Positions 26,540 through 34,545 of a stretch of DNA of 64,000 nucleotides are shown here, piece by piece. The stretch covers positions 4,588,001 to 4,652,000 of the forward strand of contig NZ_CP073696.1 of the NCBI RefSeq assembly GCF_025264645.1, read 5' to 3'. The stretch comes from Edaphobacter lichenicola (lineage in GTDB: Bacteria > Acidobacteriota > Terriglobia > Terriglobales > Acidobacteriaceae). The notes below the pieces were generated by a model. That model worked only from the letters and a program-made list of their open reading frames with translations, did not search any database and was not told the DNA's origin. The translations under genes and the position numbers were made by a program. Position 1 is the stretch's first letter. Every line of letters starts with the position of its first letter.

Positions 26540-26788
26540 ATGGGACACGTCTTACAGAACCATGGATTTGATGAGATCTTGCGCAAGATTGGGCCGGATG
26601 CGACGGCGACGTTCGATAACTCGTCCAGTAACCCGACGGAGCATGCCAGCAGTGAGGCCACTAACGCTGCCACGGCGGTAGATGGCGACGATGAGGAGTT
26701 GGAGGAGGAAGATGACGACGTTGCAGAAGAGGAGGAGGATGACGAAGAGAACGAGGAAGAGGATGTCGAAGACGAGGCGGGTGTATGA
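26540..26788 (+). CDS. very acidic small protein of unknown function
   Basis: An 82-residue protein from the ATG at 26540, with a perfect AGGAGG at 26528-26533, 6 nt upstream. That site is the main reason to believe this gene. The first 45 residues are ordinary (MGHVLQNHGFDEILRKIGPD followed by a Ser/Asn/Thr-rich part). From about residue 47 the chain is almost only Glu and Asp. The acidic codons are mixed (GAG, GAA, GAT, GAC), so it is not a simple slippage tract. No family is recognised. The DUF2278 gene starts 53 nt after the stop, so the two may be co-expressed. An antisense frame across it encodes hydrophobic sequence only because the acidic codons read as Leu/Phe/Val. Confidence 0.65.
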   Translation: MGHVLQNHGFDEILRKIGPDATATFDNSSSNPTEHASSEATNAATAVDGDDEELEEEDDDVAEEEEDDEENEEEDVEDEAGV

Positions 26789-26841
26789 GATGGTTTCTTT
26801 GACGTGTTTCATTCGTTAGAGAGAGGGTGAGGAGTAACGCG

Positions 26842-27531
26842 ATGCCGATTACGAACTACAGTGTGCTGGCGGGGCGGCCGACGGCGGGGAAGGTTGTTAC
26901 GGGATCGAGTGCTCATTACCAGATCACGATGCAGGCCAATGGTGGGCCGTTCACTGTTGCAGTGAATATTCAGTCGGTGGATGGTTCGGAGGTGTTGTAC
27001 GCGGTTGTGGAAGAGTTTACGCCGCCGGATCTGGCCGGTTTGACTGCGTTGCCGATGGGGATGACGGCGTTGACGAGTGTGCCGGGTGGGCTGGCGCTGG
27101 ACTTCGTTAGGGAGCAGGTTGATGGTGAGCCGATGATTACGCGGGAACAGATGACGTTGCTGCCACAGACGCCGGCTAAAGGAGCGAAGGGACTCAGCGC
27201 CGAAGAGGCAATGAGGAAGACGGCTGCTGCGGCTGCGCTTCAGAACGCGGTGGTGACGCTGCTGAATATGACAATCGCAGATAAGGATAGCGTGATTTAT
27301 GCCTTCGGCAGCTCATACGCTGACTCCGGGAAGGTGGATGGGATCCACGATATTCATATGAATCAGGGGAATCCTGTGGGCGGTGAGGGTGGCGGGTTTA
27401 GTGGGGATAACGGCATCTGGCAGGACGGGGCGCTGTTTATCAATCTGCCCTCGAAGAGTGAGTGGATCGCGATCTTTATTGCGTTTCAGACGGAGAGTTG
27501 GACTACGGATTCGGCGGGGAACCCGGCTTAG
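26842..27531 (+). CDS. DUF2278 (YukJ-like) family protein
   Basis: About 229 residues from the ATG at 26842, preceded by GAGGAG. The N-terminal MPITNYSVLAGRPTAGKVV, the central DFVREQVDGEPMITREQMTL and the C-terminal DGIHDIHMNQGNP with a Gly-rich loop and DGALFINLP are hallmarks of the YukJ/DUF2278 family. No enzymatic function is established. The start shared by family members supports ignoring the upstream in-frame ATG at 26827. It sits behind the acidic small protein and 5 nt before the first copy of a 60-bp repeat. Confidence 0.85.
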   Translation: MPITNYSVLAGRPTAGKVVTGSSAHYQITMQANGGPFTVAVNIQSVDGSEVLYAVVEEFTPPDLAGLTALPMGMTALTSVPGGLALDFVREQVDGEPMITREQMTLLPQTPAKGAKGLSAEEAMRKTAAAAALQNAVVTLLNMTIADKDSVIYAFGSSYADSGKVDGIHDIHMNQGNPVGGEGGGFSGDNGIWQDGALFINLPSKSEWIAIFIAFQTESWTTDSAGNPA

Positions 27532-27536
27532 AAGCA

Positions 27537-27596
27537 TGTCCTGCCGGACGGGCCCACTGCGCGTGGGGCGGTCACTTCGTGACGGGTATACCTTGT
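27537..27596 (+). repeat. 60-bp palindromic repeat, copy 1
   Basis: The unit starts TGTCCTGCCGGACGGGCCCA and ends GGGTATACCTTGT. It contains two small palindromes, GCCCAC...GTGGGGC and GTCACTTCGTGAC. It lies between the DUF2278 stop and the folP stop. It differs from the reverse complement of copy 3 at only two positions and from copy 2 at about five. Confidence 0.85.
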
Positions 27597-27612
27597 TTTG
27601 GCGCAACGTTTT

Positions 27613-28533
27613 TTATAGCGCTGCCAGGATTTGGTCGGCGATGGCGGCTGCTTCGACGGCGGGGCGGACGTCGTGGGTGCGGAGGATGTGGGCTCCGCTT
27701 AGGATGGCAGCTACGTTCGCAGCCGTGGAGGCGTGGAGGCGGTCTTCCATGGAGGGAGTTGCTCCGTCGAGAAGGATCGACAGGCTGGGGGCTTGGGCGA
27801 GTGTGTGGGCGAGGAAGCCTTTGCGGGAGATACCGATGAGGATCGGGAGGTCGAATTGCTGGAGTTCGGGTAGGTGCGCGAGGAGTGGATAGTTTTCATC
27901 GAGGCGTTTGCCGAAGCCGAAGCCAGGGTCGATAACGATTTTGTTGCGTGGGATACCGGCAGTGGTGGCGGCTTCGATGTGCTTGGCTAATTCTGTGACG
28001 ACGAGGGGAACTACTTCGTCAGGTGCGAGTGGGGGAAGGGTTGGCCAGTCCTGAGGGCGGCCTCGGGTGTGCATGAGGATGGTTCCGCAGCGGAGTTGGG
28101 CGCAGGTGGCGGACATGTCTTCGTCCCAGAGGTGGCCGCTGACGTCGTTGACGATCTGGGCTCCGGCTTCGATGGCGCGGCGGGCGGTGGCGGCGTGGAA
28201 GGTGTCGACCGAGAGGATGGTTTCCGGTTCTGCTTTGAGGATGGCTTCGATTGCGGGGAGGATGCGGGACTGCTCTTCGTCGGGGGTGAGGGGGGTGGCG
28301 TTGGGGCGGGTGGATTCGCCGCCGATATCGAGGATGGTTGCGCCTTCCTCAAGCATTTTGAGTGCTTGATCGAGGGCTCTTTCGGGTGCGTGGAGGGGAG
28401 AGTAGAAGAGGCCGCCGTCGGAGAAGGAGTCGGGCGTGATGTTGAGGATCCCCATGATAATGGTTTGCTTGCCCAGGGTGAGGGTCCGGGTGCGGAGGTG
28501 CCAGTCGTGATGGGTGCGAGGGGCGAAGGGCAT
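27613..28533 (-). CDS. folP: dihydropteroate synthase
   Basis: Folate biosynthesis: condenses p-aminobenzoate with 6-hydroxymethyl-dihydropterin diphosphate. The 306-residue TIM barrel has all signatures: MGILNITPDSFSDGG (27-41), DIGGESTRP (69-77), SVDTFHAATARRAIEAGA, VNDVSG, and VIDPGFGFGKRLDENY with GISRKGFL for substrate binding. It is the target of sulfonamides. There is no clear Shine-Dalgarno before the ATG at 28533. It stands alone and is bracketed by copies of a 60-bp repeat, 16 nt from the start and 16 nt from the stop. Confidence 0.95.
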   Translation of the reverse strand: MPFAPRTHHDWHLRTRTLTLGKQTIIMGILNITPDSFSDGGLFYSPLHAPERALDQALKMLEEGATILDIGGESTRPNATPLTPDEEQSRILPAIEAILKAEPETILSVDTFHAATARRAIEAGAQIVNDVSGHLWDEDMSATCAQLRCGTILMHTRGRPQDWPTLPPLAPDEVVPLVVTELAKHIEAATTAGIPRNKIVIDPGFGFGKRLDENYPLLAHLPELQQFDLPILIGISRKGFLAHTLAQAPSLSILLDGATPSMEDRLHASTAANVAAILSGAHILRTHDVRPAVEAAAIADQILAAL

Positions 28534-28549
28534 GTGGAGATTTTAGCTA

Positions 28550-28609
28550 TGTCCTGCCGGACGGGCCCACTGCGCGTGGAGCGGTCACTTCGTGACATGT
28601 GTACTTTGT
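28550..28609 (+). repeat. 60-bp palindromic repeat, copy 2
   Basis: Same unit as copy 1 (TGTCCTGCCGGACGGGCCCA...), diverged in the last 13 bases. It begins 16 nt upstream of the folP start codon and faces copy 3 in inverted orientation. Confidence 0.85.
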
Positions 28610-28635
28610 AGTGGCTAGTAAGTGTGCTGGTCCTC

Positions 28636-28671
28636 CCGTTGGTCGGAATCAGCGCGTGTGCCGACCAACGG
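28636..28671. repeat. 11-bp perfect hairpin between repeat copies 2 and 3
   Basis: CCGTTGGTCGG (28636-28646) pairs with CCGACCAACGG (28661-28671) over a 14-nt loop. It lies in the centre of the spacer between the two inverted 60-bp repeats, giving the whole 202-bp unit (28550-28751) near two-fold symmetry. Confidence 0.8.
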
Positions 28672-28691
28672 TCGGATCGAGTTTCAGTGAG

Positions 28692-28751
28692 ACAAGGTAT
28701 ACCCGTCACGAAGTGACCGTTCCACGCGCAGTGGGCCCGTCCGGCAGGACA
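28692..28751 (-). repeat. 60-bp palindromic repeat, copy 3 (inverted)
   Basis: The reverse complement reads TGTCCTGCCGGACGGGCCCA... and matches copy 1 except for two bases. It ends 55 nt before the dacB start, so the element occupies most of the folP-dacB divergent promoter region. Confidence 0.85.
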
Positions 28752-28806
28752 CAGCTTCTGATAAGTAAAGTCTCATCTTCAGAAAGAGGGATGCTAGACT
28801 GCGCGG

Positions 28807-30489
28807 ATGATGCGGCTATTGCGATGTGCAGCCTGGATGTTGGGTGTTGCGGCCGTTTGCGGACGAGTCGATTGGGCGCAGACGCAGAGCGTTGGATGCG
28901 ATGGTCTGGTGGTGTTGAAGGCAGGTAGGAGTGGGTCTTGCACGGAGCTATCGAAGACGATTGCTGCGTTGGTGGAGGCTCCTGCGGTAGCTCGGGACCA
29001 CTGGGGAATTGCTGTTATCGGGATGGATGGCGCGCCGATTTATTCGTTGAACGAAGGACAGCTGTTTCAGCCAGCAAGCAATGCGAAGTTGTTCACGACG
29101 GCTGCAGCCATGGCGTTGCTTGGGCCAAAGTCGACATATCAGACGAAGCTGTTGGCGCGTGGAGTGTTTGGCGATGATGGGACGCTGACGGGACATCTTG
29201 TTTTAGTTGGCAATGGTGATGCGAATCTGTCGGGACGAGTGCTGCCGTATGTCGCGCCGACGGAGGGATCAAATGGATCAAAGGCAAGTTTTGCTGAAGA
29301 GCGAGATCCGTTGCGGTACCTGGCGGAGATGGCGGATCAGATTGCCGCGAGTGGGATAAAGAGTGTGAAAGGCGATGTGATTGGGGATGACACGGTATTT
29401 CCGTGGGAGCCTTATGCGCAGGATTGGGCGATTGACGATGCGGTTTGGGGATATGGCGCACCGGTGTCGGCGCTGACGATTAACGACAATCAAATTAAGG
29501 TGACGGTGAGCCCCGGCAGTGCATTAGGTGCACCCGTGAATGTGGTGATCGATCCGGCGCTGCCTTATTACACAGTCGAGGTCTCTGCTACGACGGGTGT
29601 GGCGAAGAGTCGGAGTGCGATTCAGTTCGAGCGGGCGTTGGGGTCGAAGGTGCTGCGGATCTACGGAACGATTGGATTGCATGCCAAACCGGATGTGGAA
29701 GAGGTCGCGATTCAAGATCCACCTGAGTATGCGGCGGTGGCGCTGAAGGGGATGCTGGAGGCTCGCGGGATTGTTGTGAGTGGTGTGGCGAAGGCTCGGC
29801 ATCGGGTGTTGCTGGACGCGGAGAGTTTTACTCGCGAGTCAGGAGCGATTGTCGATGCTGAGGCGAAAGACGTCTCTCCGCAGCAGAGAGTTGAACCACC
29901 AGACGACGCTCAATTTGATGCTGCGATGAATGGTGAAGAGAGGACGATCGCGACACATCAGTCGGCACCCTTGGTGCAGGATGTGGTGGTGACGAATAAG
30001 ACGAGCCAGAATCTGCACGCGGAGTTGCTGCTGCGTCAGTTGGGTGCGGCGCGAGGTGGGGACGGAACGGTTGCGCAGGGGGCGAAGGTGTTGCGGCAGT
30101 TCCTGCTGGATGCGGGGATTGATAAGGACGATTTTGTTTTCTTTGATGGGTCGGGGTTGAGTGGGCACGATCTTGTTACGCCTCGTGCGACTGTACGGTT
30201 GTTGCAGTATGCGAGTGTGCAGCCGTGGTTTGCAGATTGGAAGAGCAGTCTGCCGGTGGGTGGGGTGGATGGGTCGCTTGAGGGACGGTTTACGGCGGCT
30301 CCGCTGAAGAGGCATGTATTTGCGAAGACGGGAACGTTGGGTGAGGCGCGGGCGCTGAGCGGGTATGTGGAGTGCGCGAGCGGGCGCACGGTGATCTTTT
30401 CGGTCATGGTAGGGAATCATCTGCCGCAGACGAATGCAGATCGAGATGTGACGAACAAGATTGTGGCTGCAATTGCGGCGGCGAACTGA
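28807..30489 (+). CDS. dacB: D-alanyl-D-alanine carboxypeptidase/endopeptidase (PBP4, family S13)
   Basis: A periplasmic peptidoglycan hydrolase that trims pentapeptides and cuts cross-links. The 560-residue protein starts with a signal peptide (about 1-24). The three penicillin-binding motifs are intact: SNAK (Ser91/Lys94), the SxN-equivalent in DGSGLSGHD, and KTG in FAKTGTLGEA. The long insert between motifs 1 and 2 (about 130-400), with GDDTVFPWEPY, is the PBP4 domain II/III region. The family is usually about 480 residues; the extra length lies in a charged stretch near 345-385. It is divergent from folP. Confidence 0.93.
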   Translation: MMRLLRCAAWMLGVAAVCGRVDWAQTQSVGCDGLVVLKAGRSGSCTELSKTIAALVEAPAVARDHWGIAVIGMDGAPIYSLNEGQLFQPASNAKLFTTAAAMALLGPKSTYQTKLLARGVFGDDGTLTGHLVLVGNGDANLSGRVLPYVAPTEGSNGSKASFAEERDPLRYLAEMADQIAASGIKSVKGDVIGDDTVFPWEPYAQDWAIDDAVWGYGAPVSALTINDNQIKVTVSPGSALGAPVNVVIDPALPYYTVEVSATTGVAKSRSAIQFERALGSKVLRIYGTIGLHAKPDVEEVAIQDPPEYAAVALKGMLEARGIVVSGVAKARHRVLLDAESFTRESGAIVDAEAKDVSPQQRVEPPDDAQFDAAMNGEERTIATHQSAPLVQDVVVTNKTSQNLHAELLLRQLGAARGGDGTVAQGAKVLRQFLLDAGIDKDDFVFFDGSGLSGHDLVTPRATVRLLQYASVQPWFADWKSSLPVGGVDGSLEGRFTAAPLKRHVFAKTGTLGEARALSGYVECASGRTVIFSVMVGNHLPQTNADRDVTNKIVAAIAAAN

Positions 30490-30519
30490 TTCGACGAGAA
30501 CGGATGAGAGAATAAAAGG

Positions 30520-30885
30520 ATGATTTGGGCTCGTCGTTGTGGTGTTTCGTTTGCCCTGGCGCTTCTTCTAGGGAGCTTCGTTACGGGATGTAAGTCGGTG
30601 CCGCCGCCTACGCCGCTGGCGGAGTTGAATGCGCAGCAGATGCGGGGGCATGCGGTGTATGAGACGCACTGCGCCACGTGTCACTATGACCGCAAGAATG
30701 CGGCGCTGCATGGACCGGCGTTGATTGGGATGTACAAGAAGCCGTATCTGCCGAGTGGCGCGCCAGCTAACGATGAACGCGTGACGGCGACGATTGTGCA
30801 TGGGCGGAACCTGATGCCGGCGCAGGGGGACAGGCTGGATTCGCAGGATCTTGATGATCTGCTGGCTTATTTGCATACGTTATGA
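30520..30885 (+). CDS. c-type cytochrome lipoprotein
   Basis: A 121-residue exported electron carrier. The signal peptide ends in a lipobox-like GSFVTGC with Cys24, so the protein may be lipid-anchored. One heme site CATCH (Cys51, Cys54, His55) and a likely distal Met99 (GRNLMPAQG) define a class I monoheme cytochrome. The C-terminal LDDLLAYLHTL helix is typical. The redox partner is not evident. Its stop overlaps the next start by 4 nt (ATGAGCG region), so it begins a three-gene operon. Confidence 0.88.
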   Translation: MIWARRCGVSFALALLLGSFVTGCKSVPPPTPLAELNAQQMRGHAVYETHCATCHYDRKNAALHGPALIGMYKKPYLPSGAPANDERVTATIVHGRNLMPAQGDRLDSQDLDDLLAYLHTL

Positions 30886-31259
30886 GCGAGACGAATGAGG
30901 TGAAGAAGCTCGAGGCGAAGGCGCGCGGCATGTTGCCGGGCGTGGCGGGAATTTGTCTGTTCATGCTGGTGCTGACGATGGTGAACGCGTTTGCTGCGTT
31001 GAAGGGCAGGTTTGGCGCGGGCGGCGGAAAGTATGGTGTGCTGGGGTTGTGTACGTTGCTAGCGGCCGGGGTTTTTGGGCTGCTGCGGCTGCGTCGATGG
31101 GGATGGGCGCTGGTGCTGGGCGGATGTTTGACGCTGAGCCTGGGGAATCTGTTTGTGTTTGAGAAGACGCATGCAGGGCCGTTTTTGCTGCAGGGGTTGT
31201 TCGCGCTGGTGTTCTTTCTTTATCTTGTGAGGACTGAAGTTCGGGACAGGTTGCGATGA
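30882..31259 (+). CDS. small integral membrane protein of unknown function
   Basis: A 125-residue protein overlapping the cytochrome gene by 4 nt and the DUF4442 gene by 4 nt, so the three are translationally coupled. A cytoplasmic N-terminus rich in Glu/Lys is followed by four membrane helices (about 20-40, 50-67, 72-90, 98-116) separated by short basic loops (LRLRRWGW). No family was recognised. The coupling to a cytochrome suggests a membrane-associated redox or envelope role, which is inference only. Confidence 0.75.
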   Translation: MSETNEVKKLEAKARGMLPGVAGICLFMLVLTMVNAFAALKGRFGAGGGKYGVLGLCTLLAAGVFGLLRLRRWGWALVLGGCLTLSLGNLFVFEKTHAGPFLLQGLFALVFFLYLVRTEVRDRLR

Positions 31260-31744
31260 GCTGGTGGCTGCGGCATATCGGGTGGTGGCCGCCGTTGTTT
31301 GGGACGGGGATCAAGGTGACGCGGCTGGATAGGGATCTGCGTGCGATTGACGTGGAGATGCCGCTGCGGCCGTGGAATCGGAACTATATGGGGGTTCAGT
31401 TCGGCGGGTCGCTGTTTGCGCTGACGGACCCGTTTTACATGATTATGCTGGCGACAAATCTTTCTTCGGATGGGGGACCGGAGGTTGTGGTTTGGGACAA
31501 GGCGGCTTCGATCAAGTACAAAAAGCCAGGATTGGGGCGGGTTCGGGCGGAGTTTCGGCTGAGCGGGGAGCGGTTGGCGGAGATTCGCAAGGTGCTGGAG
31601 GTTGAGGGGCGGACCGATGCCCGGTTTGTGGTGGAGGTGAAGGACGATGACGGTGGGGTGGTCGCGGAGGTGGAACGGGTGGTCTATTGCGCGACAAAAA
31701 CTGCGCATGCGGAGCGGAAAAAAATGCGGAGTGGTGGCGGGTGA
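31256..31744 (+). CDS. DUF4442 hotdog-fold protein
   Basis: A 162-residue protein with the hotdog-thioesterase-like DUF4442 fold: an N-terminal WWPPLFGTGIKV, the core PLRPWNRNYMGVQFGGSLFA at about 42-61, which contains the long helix start, and VWDKAASIKYKKPGLGRVRA. Relatives are predicted acyl-CoA-type thioesterases, but the usual catalytic Asp/Glu is not obvious. It is the last gene of the cytochrome operon. The following 224 bp (31745-31968) are T/G-rich on the plus strand and hold no supported gene. Confidence 0.78.
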   Translation: MSWWLRHIGWWPPLFGTGIKVTRLDRDLRAIDVEMPLRPWNRNYMGVQFGGSLFALTDPFYMIMLATNLSSDGGPEVVVWDKAASIKYKKPGLGRVRAEFRLSGERLAEIRKVLEVEGRTDARFVVEVKDDDGGVVAEVERVVYCATKTAHAERKKMRSGGG

Positions 31745-31977
31745 AGTTTTCGCGGATTTGCTGATGTTTTTGAAGGGGGTTTTGGAAAAACGGGTGTTTT
31801 GGTGTGGTGTTTTGGTGGTGAGTTTGTGGTGACTTGCATGGTGGAACCTGGTGTTTTGCGGCGTGTTTTTGAGCGCTGAAAAATACGCCAACTTTTGCAG
31901 ATTTATTTTCGTTTATTTTTGAAGATCACCATCGATTAGGGCGATGGGGCGTCGTTCGGTTTGTTAGGATGGGGCGC

Positions 31978-32904
31978 ATGTTGAGTCGACGGGCTTTTGG
32001 ACGCGTGATGGCCGCGGCGGTTGCGGCGCGGGTGACGGCTGGGAGTGGTTTGATGGGGCAGACGGCTGGTTCCCAAACTGCTACTGGATCCGGTGCAGGC
32101 ACGACTCATTCCGGGCCGCAGTTTTCCGTGATGATGTGGGCGCTGAGTAAGCAGGGTAGCTTCGAGGAGAACCTGGAGCGCGTTGCAAAGGCCGGCTACC
32201 ATCACGTCGAGCTGGTGGGTGAGTTTTCGAAGTGGTCGGATGAGGACTGGCGACGTATTCTCGCGCGAATGCAGGCGCTGAAGATTACTGTGGACGCGAC
32301 CTCGGGGGTGAAGGCTGGGTTTGCGGATCCATCGGGTGGGGATGGGTTCCTTGCCGAGTTGAAGGCTTTTATTCCGGCGGTGCAGCGGCTTGGGTGCGGG
32401 CAGATCATTCTTTTGTCTGGGAAGCGGATTGAAGGTGTTGCGGTGGGAGCGCAAAAGGCCGCCTCGGTTGAGGCACTGAAGCGTGCGGCGGATGTTCTGG
32501 GAGCGGCGGGCTTGATGGCAGTGATTGAACCGATCGACCGCCTGGAGAATCCGCCGATCTATCTCGATGGGGTGACGGAGGGCTTTGAGATTGTGAGGGC
32601 GGTGGGGAGTCCGCACGTGAAGGTACTGTACGACCTGTACCATGAGCAGCGCGGACTGGGGAATCTGATCGAAAAGCTAGAGAAGAATATCGACGAGGTG
32701 GGGTTGATTCACATCGCGGATGTGCCGGGGCGACATGAACCAGGGACCGGAGAGGTGAACTATGGGAATGTCTATCGGAAGCTGGGGGAGTTGCACTATA
32801 AGGGCGTGATCGCGATGGAGTTTTATCCGACCGGGGATGTGGTGGAGACGCTGCGCAAGGCGCGTGAAGAGGCGATGCGGGGTTGTGGGGTTGGGTGGGT
32901 TTGA
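31978..32904 (+). CDS. hydroxypyruvate-isomerase-like TIM-barrel protein with Tat-like signal
   Basis: About 308 residues from the ATG at 31978; an ATG three codons earlier is also possible. The N-terminus MLSRRAFGRVMAAAVAARVT looks like a twin-arginine signal. The TIM barrel of the AP-endonuclease-2/xylose-isomerase-like family follows, with metal-site candidates in VIEPID, KVLYDLYHEQ, LIHIADVPGRHEPG and VIAMEFYP. These match hydroxypyruvate isomerase-type proteins, which interconvert small hydroxy-keto acids. Export of such a protein is common in acidobacteria, but the substrate is unknown. No operon partner. Confidence 0.82.
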   Translation: MLSRRAFGRVMAAAVAARVTAGSGLMGQTAGSQTATGSGAGTTHSGPQFSVMMWALSKQGSFEENLERVAKAGYHHVELVGEFSKWSDEDWRRILARMQALKITVDATSGVKAGFADPSGGDGFLAELKAFIPAVQRLGCGQIILLSGKRIEGVAVGAQKAASVEALKRAADVLGAAGLMAVIEPIDRLENPPIYLDGVTEGFEIVRAVGSPHVKVLYDLYHEQRGLGNLIEKLEKNIDEVGLIHIADVPGRHEPGTGEVNYGNVYRKLGELHYKGVIAMEFYPTGDVVETLRKAREEAMRGCGVGWV

Positions 32905-33002
32905 TTTGCGACGGGCTGATTCGAATCTTCCGAATCTATTGATGTGAGGAAAGCCAGCTGTGGCTTTGCGCGTCCGTGAACGCCGATGCGCGCGGGCCTG
33001 CT

Positions 33003-34052
33003 TTATTCCTGTGCCTGCGCGCCTCCCATGAACGTAGTTGCTCGATTGGCACTGGTGGTGGTGGTTTGAGCTGACGCGATCGGTATACATGGATGCTGTG
33101 CGCCTGCCTGCATGGATGCACCCGGCACTCGCATCTGTCCGGCAGGGCATGGCTGGAGAAGCGGCTGGGGCCGCAGATCAGCCGGAAGGGGAGGGGCTTC
33201 GGCTACGCCCTGCACGTTGTCATTTTGCTTCGAGCCTGGCCACGCGTAAGGAGCGACCCGGATGGGTCCGTAACCCATTACAGGGAACTTCGTTGGCACG
33301 GCAAAAGTCTTGTCTACCAGCACGAAGGCAGACTCTGCCGTTTTTCCCAGCAAACGCTGGTCCGAGGACAACTGCACACTATGTTCACCCACGGTTACAG
33401 TTAGGGTCTTGTCGTCGAAGGCTTTCTTTTGTTCGACTGCGCCGGGGAATGGTGTGTTTGAGACGACCGTGGTGCCGATGCCGGGGATGTAGAAGTAGAC
33501 GTACTTGAGATCTTTGATCTCGTAGTTCAGAGCTGCTTTGCCGGTCATGCCGTCGACGGTGAGTGTGCCGCGCGTGATGGAGACGGAGACGATTTTTGGC
33601 GGCTTCTCTTTGGAGGCGTGGAGCTTCTTTCCGTTTTCGTCGTATCCCAGGTTGTCTTTGGACTGCATCAGGGGTTTGCCGTGTTCGTCGAAGAGCGGGT
33701 GTCCGTACTTGTCGCGCTGCTGCCTGACGGGCGGGTTGAACATGAGCTTGCCGTCGGGATCCTGCCGTTGATTCCCCTCTTCATCGAGCATGGGGGTTGG
33801 CGGCAACTCCACCAGTGTCATGGGCCCTTTGTACTCCTGCTTGCCTTTCTTTTCCTTCACCAGGGAGGCGGGTTGCACTCCGGCGGTGCCGGTTGGGGAT
33901 TGCGAGGCATCGGCCGGTGAAGCTGCCGGGGCGGCTTGTGGAGTTGACGAGGGCGCGAGGCGATTTTCCTGGGCGAACGTGCGCCCGGTTGAGGTGAATG
34001 ACATCGCTATGAGAAGCAATCCAGAAAGTGATCCAGTACAGGTCCGCACCAT
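33003..34052 (-). CDS. secreted protein of unknown function with DxxGxxL-type repeats
   Basis: About 349 residues from the ATG at 34052, with GGAGG 9 nt upstream (a longer in-frame start lacks this). A signal peptide (about 1-28) leads into an Ala/Pro/Ser-rich segment. A charged region (about 85-150) follows with repeated D/E-x-x-G-x-x-L pieces: LDEEGNQ, DPDGKLMF, DKYGHPLF, DEHGKPLM, DENGKKLH. A beta-rich globular part (150-290) then contains KYVYFYIPGIGTTVVS, and the tail is Gln/Ala/Thr-rich with two Cys. I do not recognise a family. It is a single gene in the opposite direction to lipA. Confidence 0.7.
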   Translation of the reverse strand: MVRTCTGSLSGLLLIAMSFTSTGRTFAQENRLAPSSTPQAAPAASPADASQSPTGTAGVQPASLVKEKKGKQEYKGPMTLVELPPTPMLDEEGNQRQDPDGKLMFNPPVRQQRDKYGHPLFDEHGKPLMQSKDNLGYDENGKKLHASKEKPPKIVSVSITRGTLTVDGMTGKAALNYEIKDLKYVYFYIPGIGTTVVSNTPFPGAVEQKKAFDDKTLTVTVGEHSVQLSSDQRLLGKTAESAFVLVDKTFAVPTKFPVMGYGPIRVAPYAWPGSKQNDNVQGVAEAPPLPADLRPQPLLQPCPAGQMRVPGASMQAGAQHPCIPIASAQTTTTSANRATTFMGGAQAQE

Positions 34053-34545
34053 GAGGCTATCCTCCGTATCTCTCAGCCGTGCAGCGGTCCTGGACGCGTG
34101 TTGAGTCGCAGGATTTGCTACGAGGAGCATAGCCGGGGTAATGACCCGTTCGATACTTTTCTGTGGTTACTTAGTACAACTTTGGTGCTATGGCGATCCT
34201 GATTGTGTACTACGAGTTCCTGTACTGTGATAAATGCAACCTGCAAAGAACAGCGCGGGAAGAGGCGGTGCACGTCACTGCAACGGCAATAAGAACTGCA
34301 AAGGCAAAGACAGGGATCTTTCGCTGCGCTCAGGATGACGACAACAACTAACAACTAACAACAGCAACGACTAACAACAGTACGTCGCCACTGACCTGCT
34401 CGATGCGGCGGCCGATGCCATAGCCGTGGGGGCCATGGTGGTGAGGTCATGTGGTCGAGAGGCCCTGGGAGATGTGGTTGTGCCACAGGAGAGTGACGAA
34501 TGGCGTTTTGGCGTAGTTTTGGGCGTGGGCGATACAATGAAGGGG
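34053..34545. other. intergenic region upstream of lipA
   Basis: About 490 bp with no supported gene. The left part should contain the promoter of the minus-strand secreted protein. The stretch 34280-34382 carries a low-complexity repeat typical of dispersed intergenic repeats. The open frame that reads VVVILSAAKDPCLCL across it on the minus strand is a translation of that repeat, not a gene. Confidence 0.55.
34280..34382. repeat. intergenic repeat: CGCTGCGCTCAGGATGACG core with (AACTAACA)-type tail
   Basis: GGGATCTTTCGCTGCGCTCA (34314-34333) and GGATGACG lead directly into a tail built from repeated AACTAACAAC and ACAACA units (34340-34380). From general knowledge, sequences of this type recur between genes in Terriglobia and produce the spurious ILSAAKDP peptide in translated databases. 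Only one copy is in this window. Confidence 0.5.

Noticed and set aside
26552..26812. Minus-strand frame with an apparent membrane helix opposite the acidic small protein
   Set aside because: The hydrophobic run is the reverse reading of Glu/Asp codons, and the plus strand has a perfect AGGAGG site.
34118..34354. Minus-strand frame reading VVVILSAAKDP
   Set aside because: It is the translation of an intergenic repeat and has no ribosome site.
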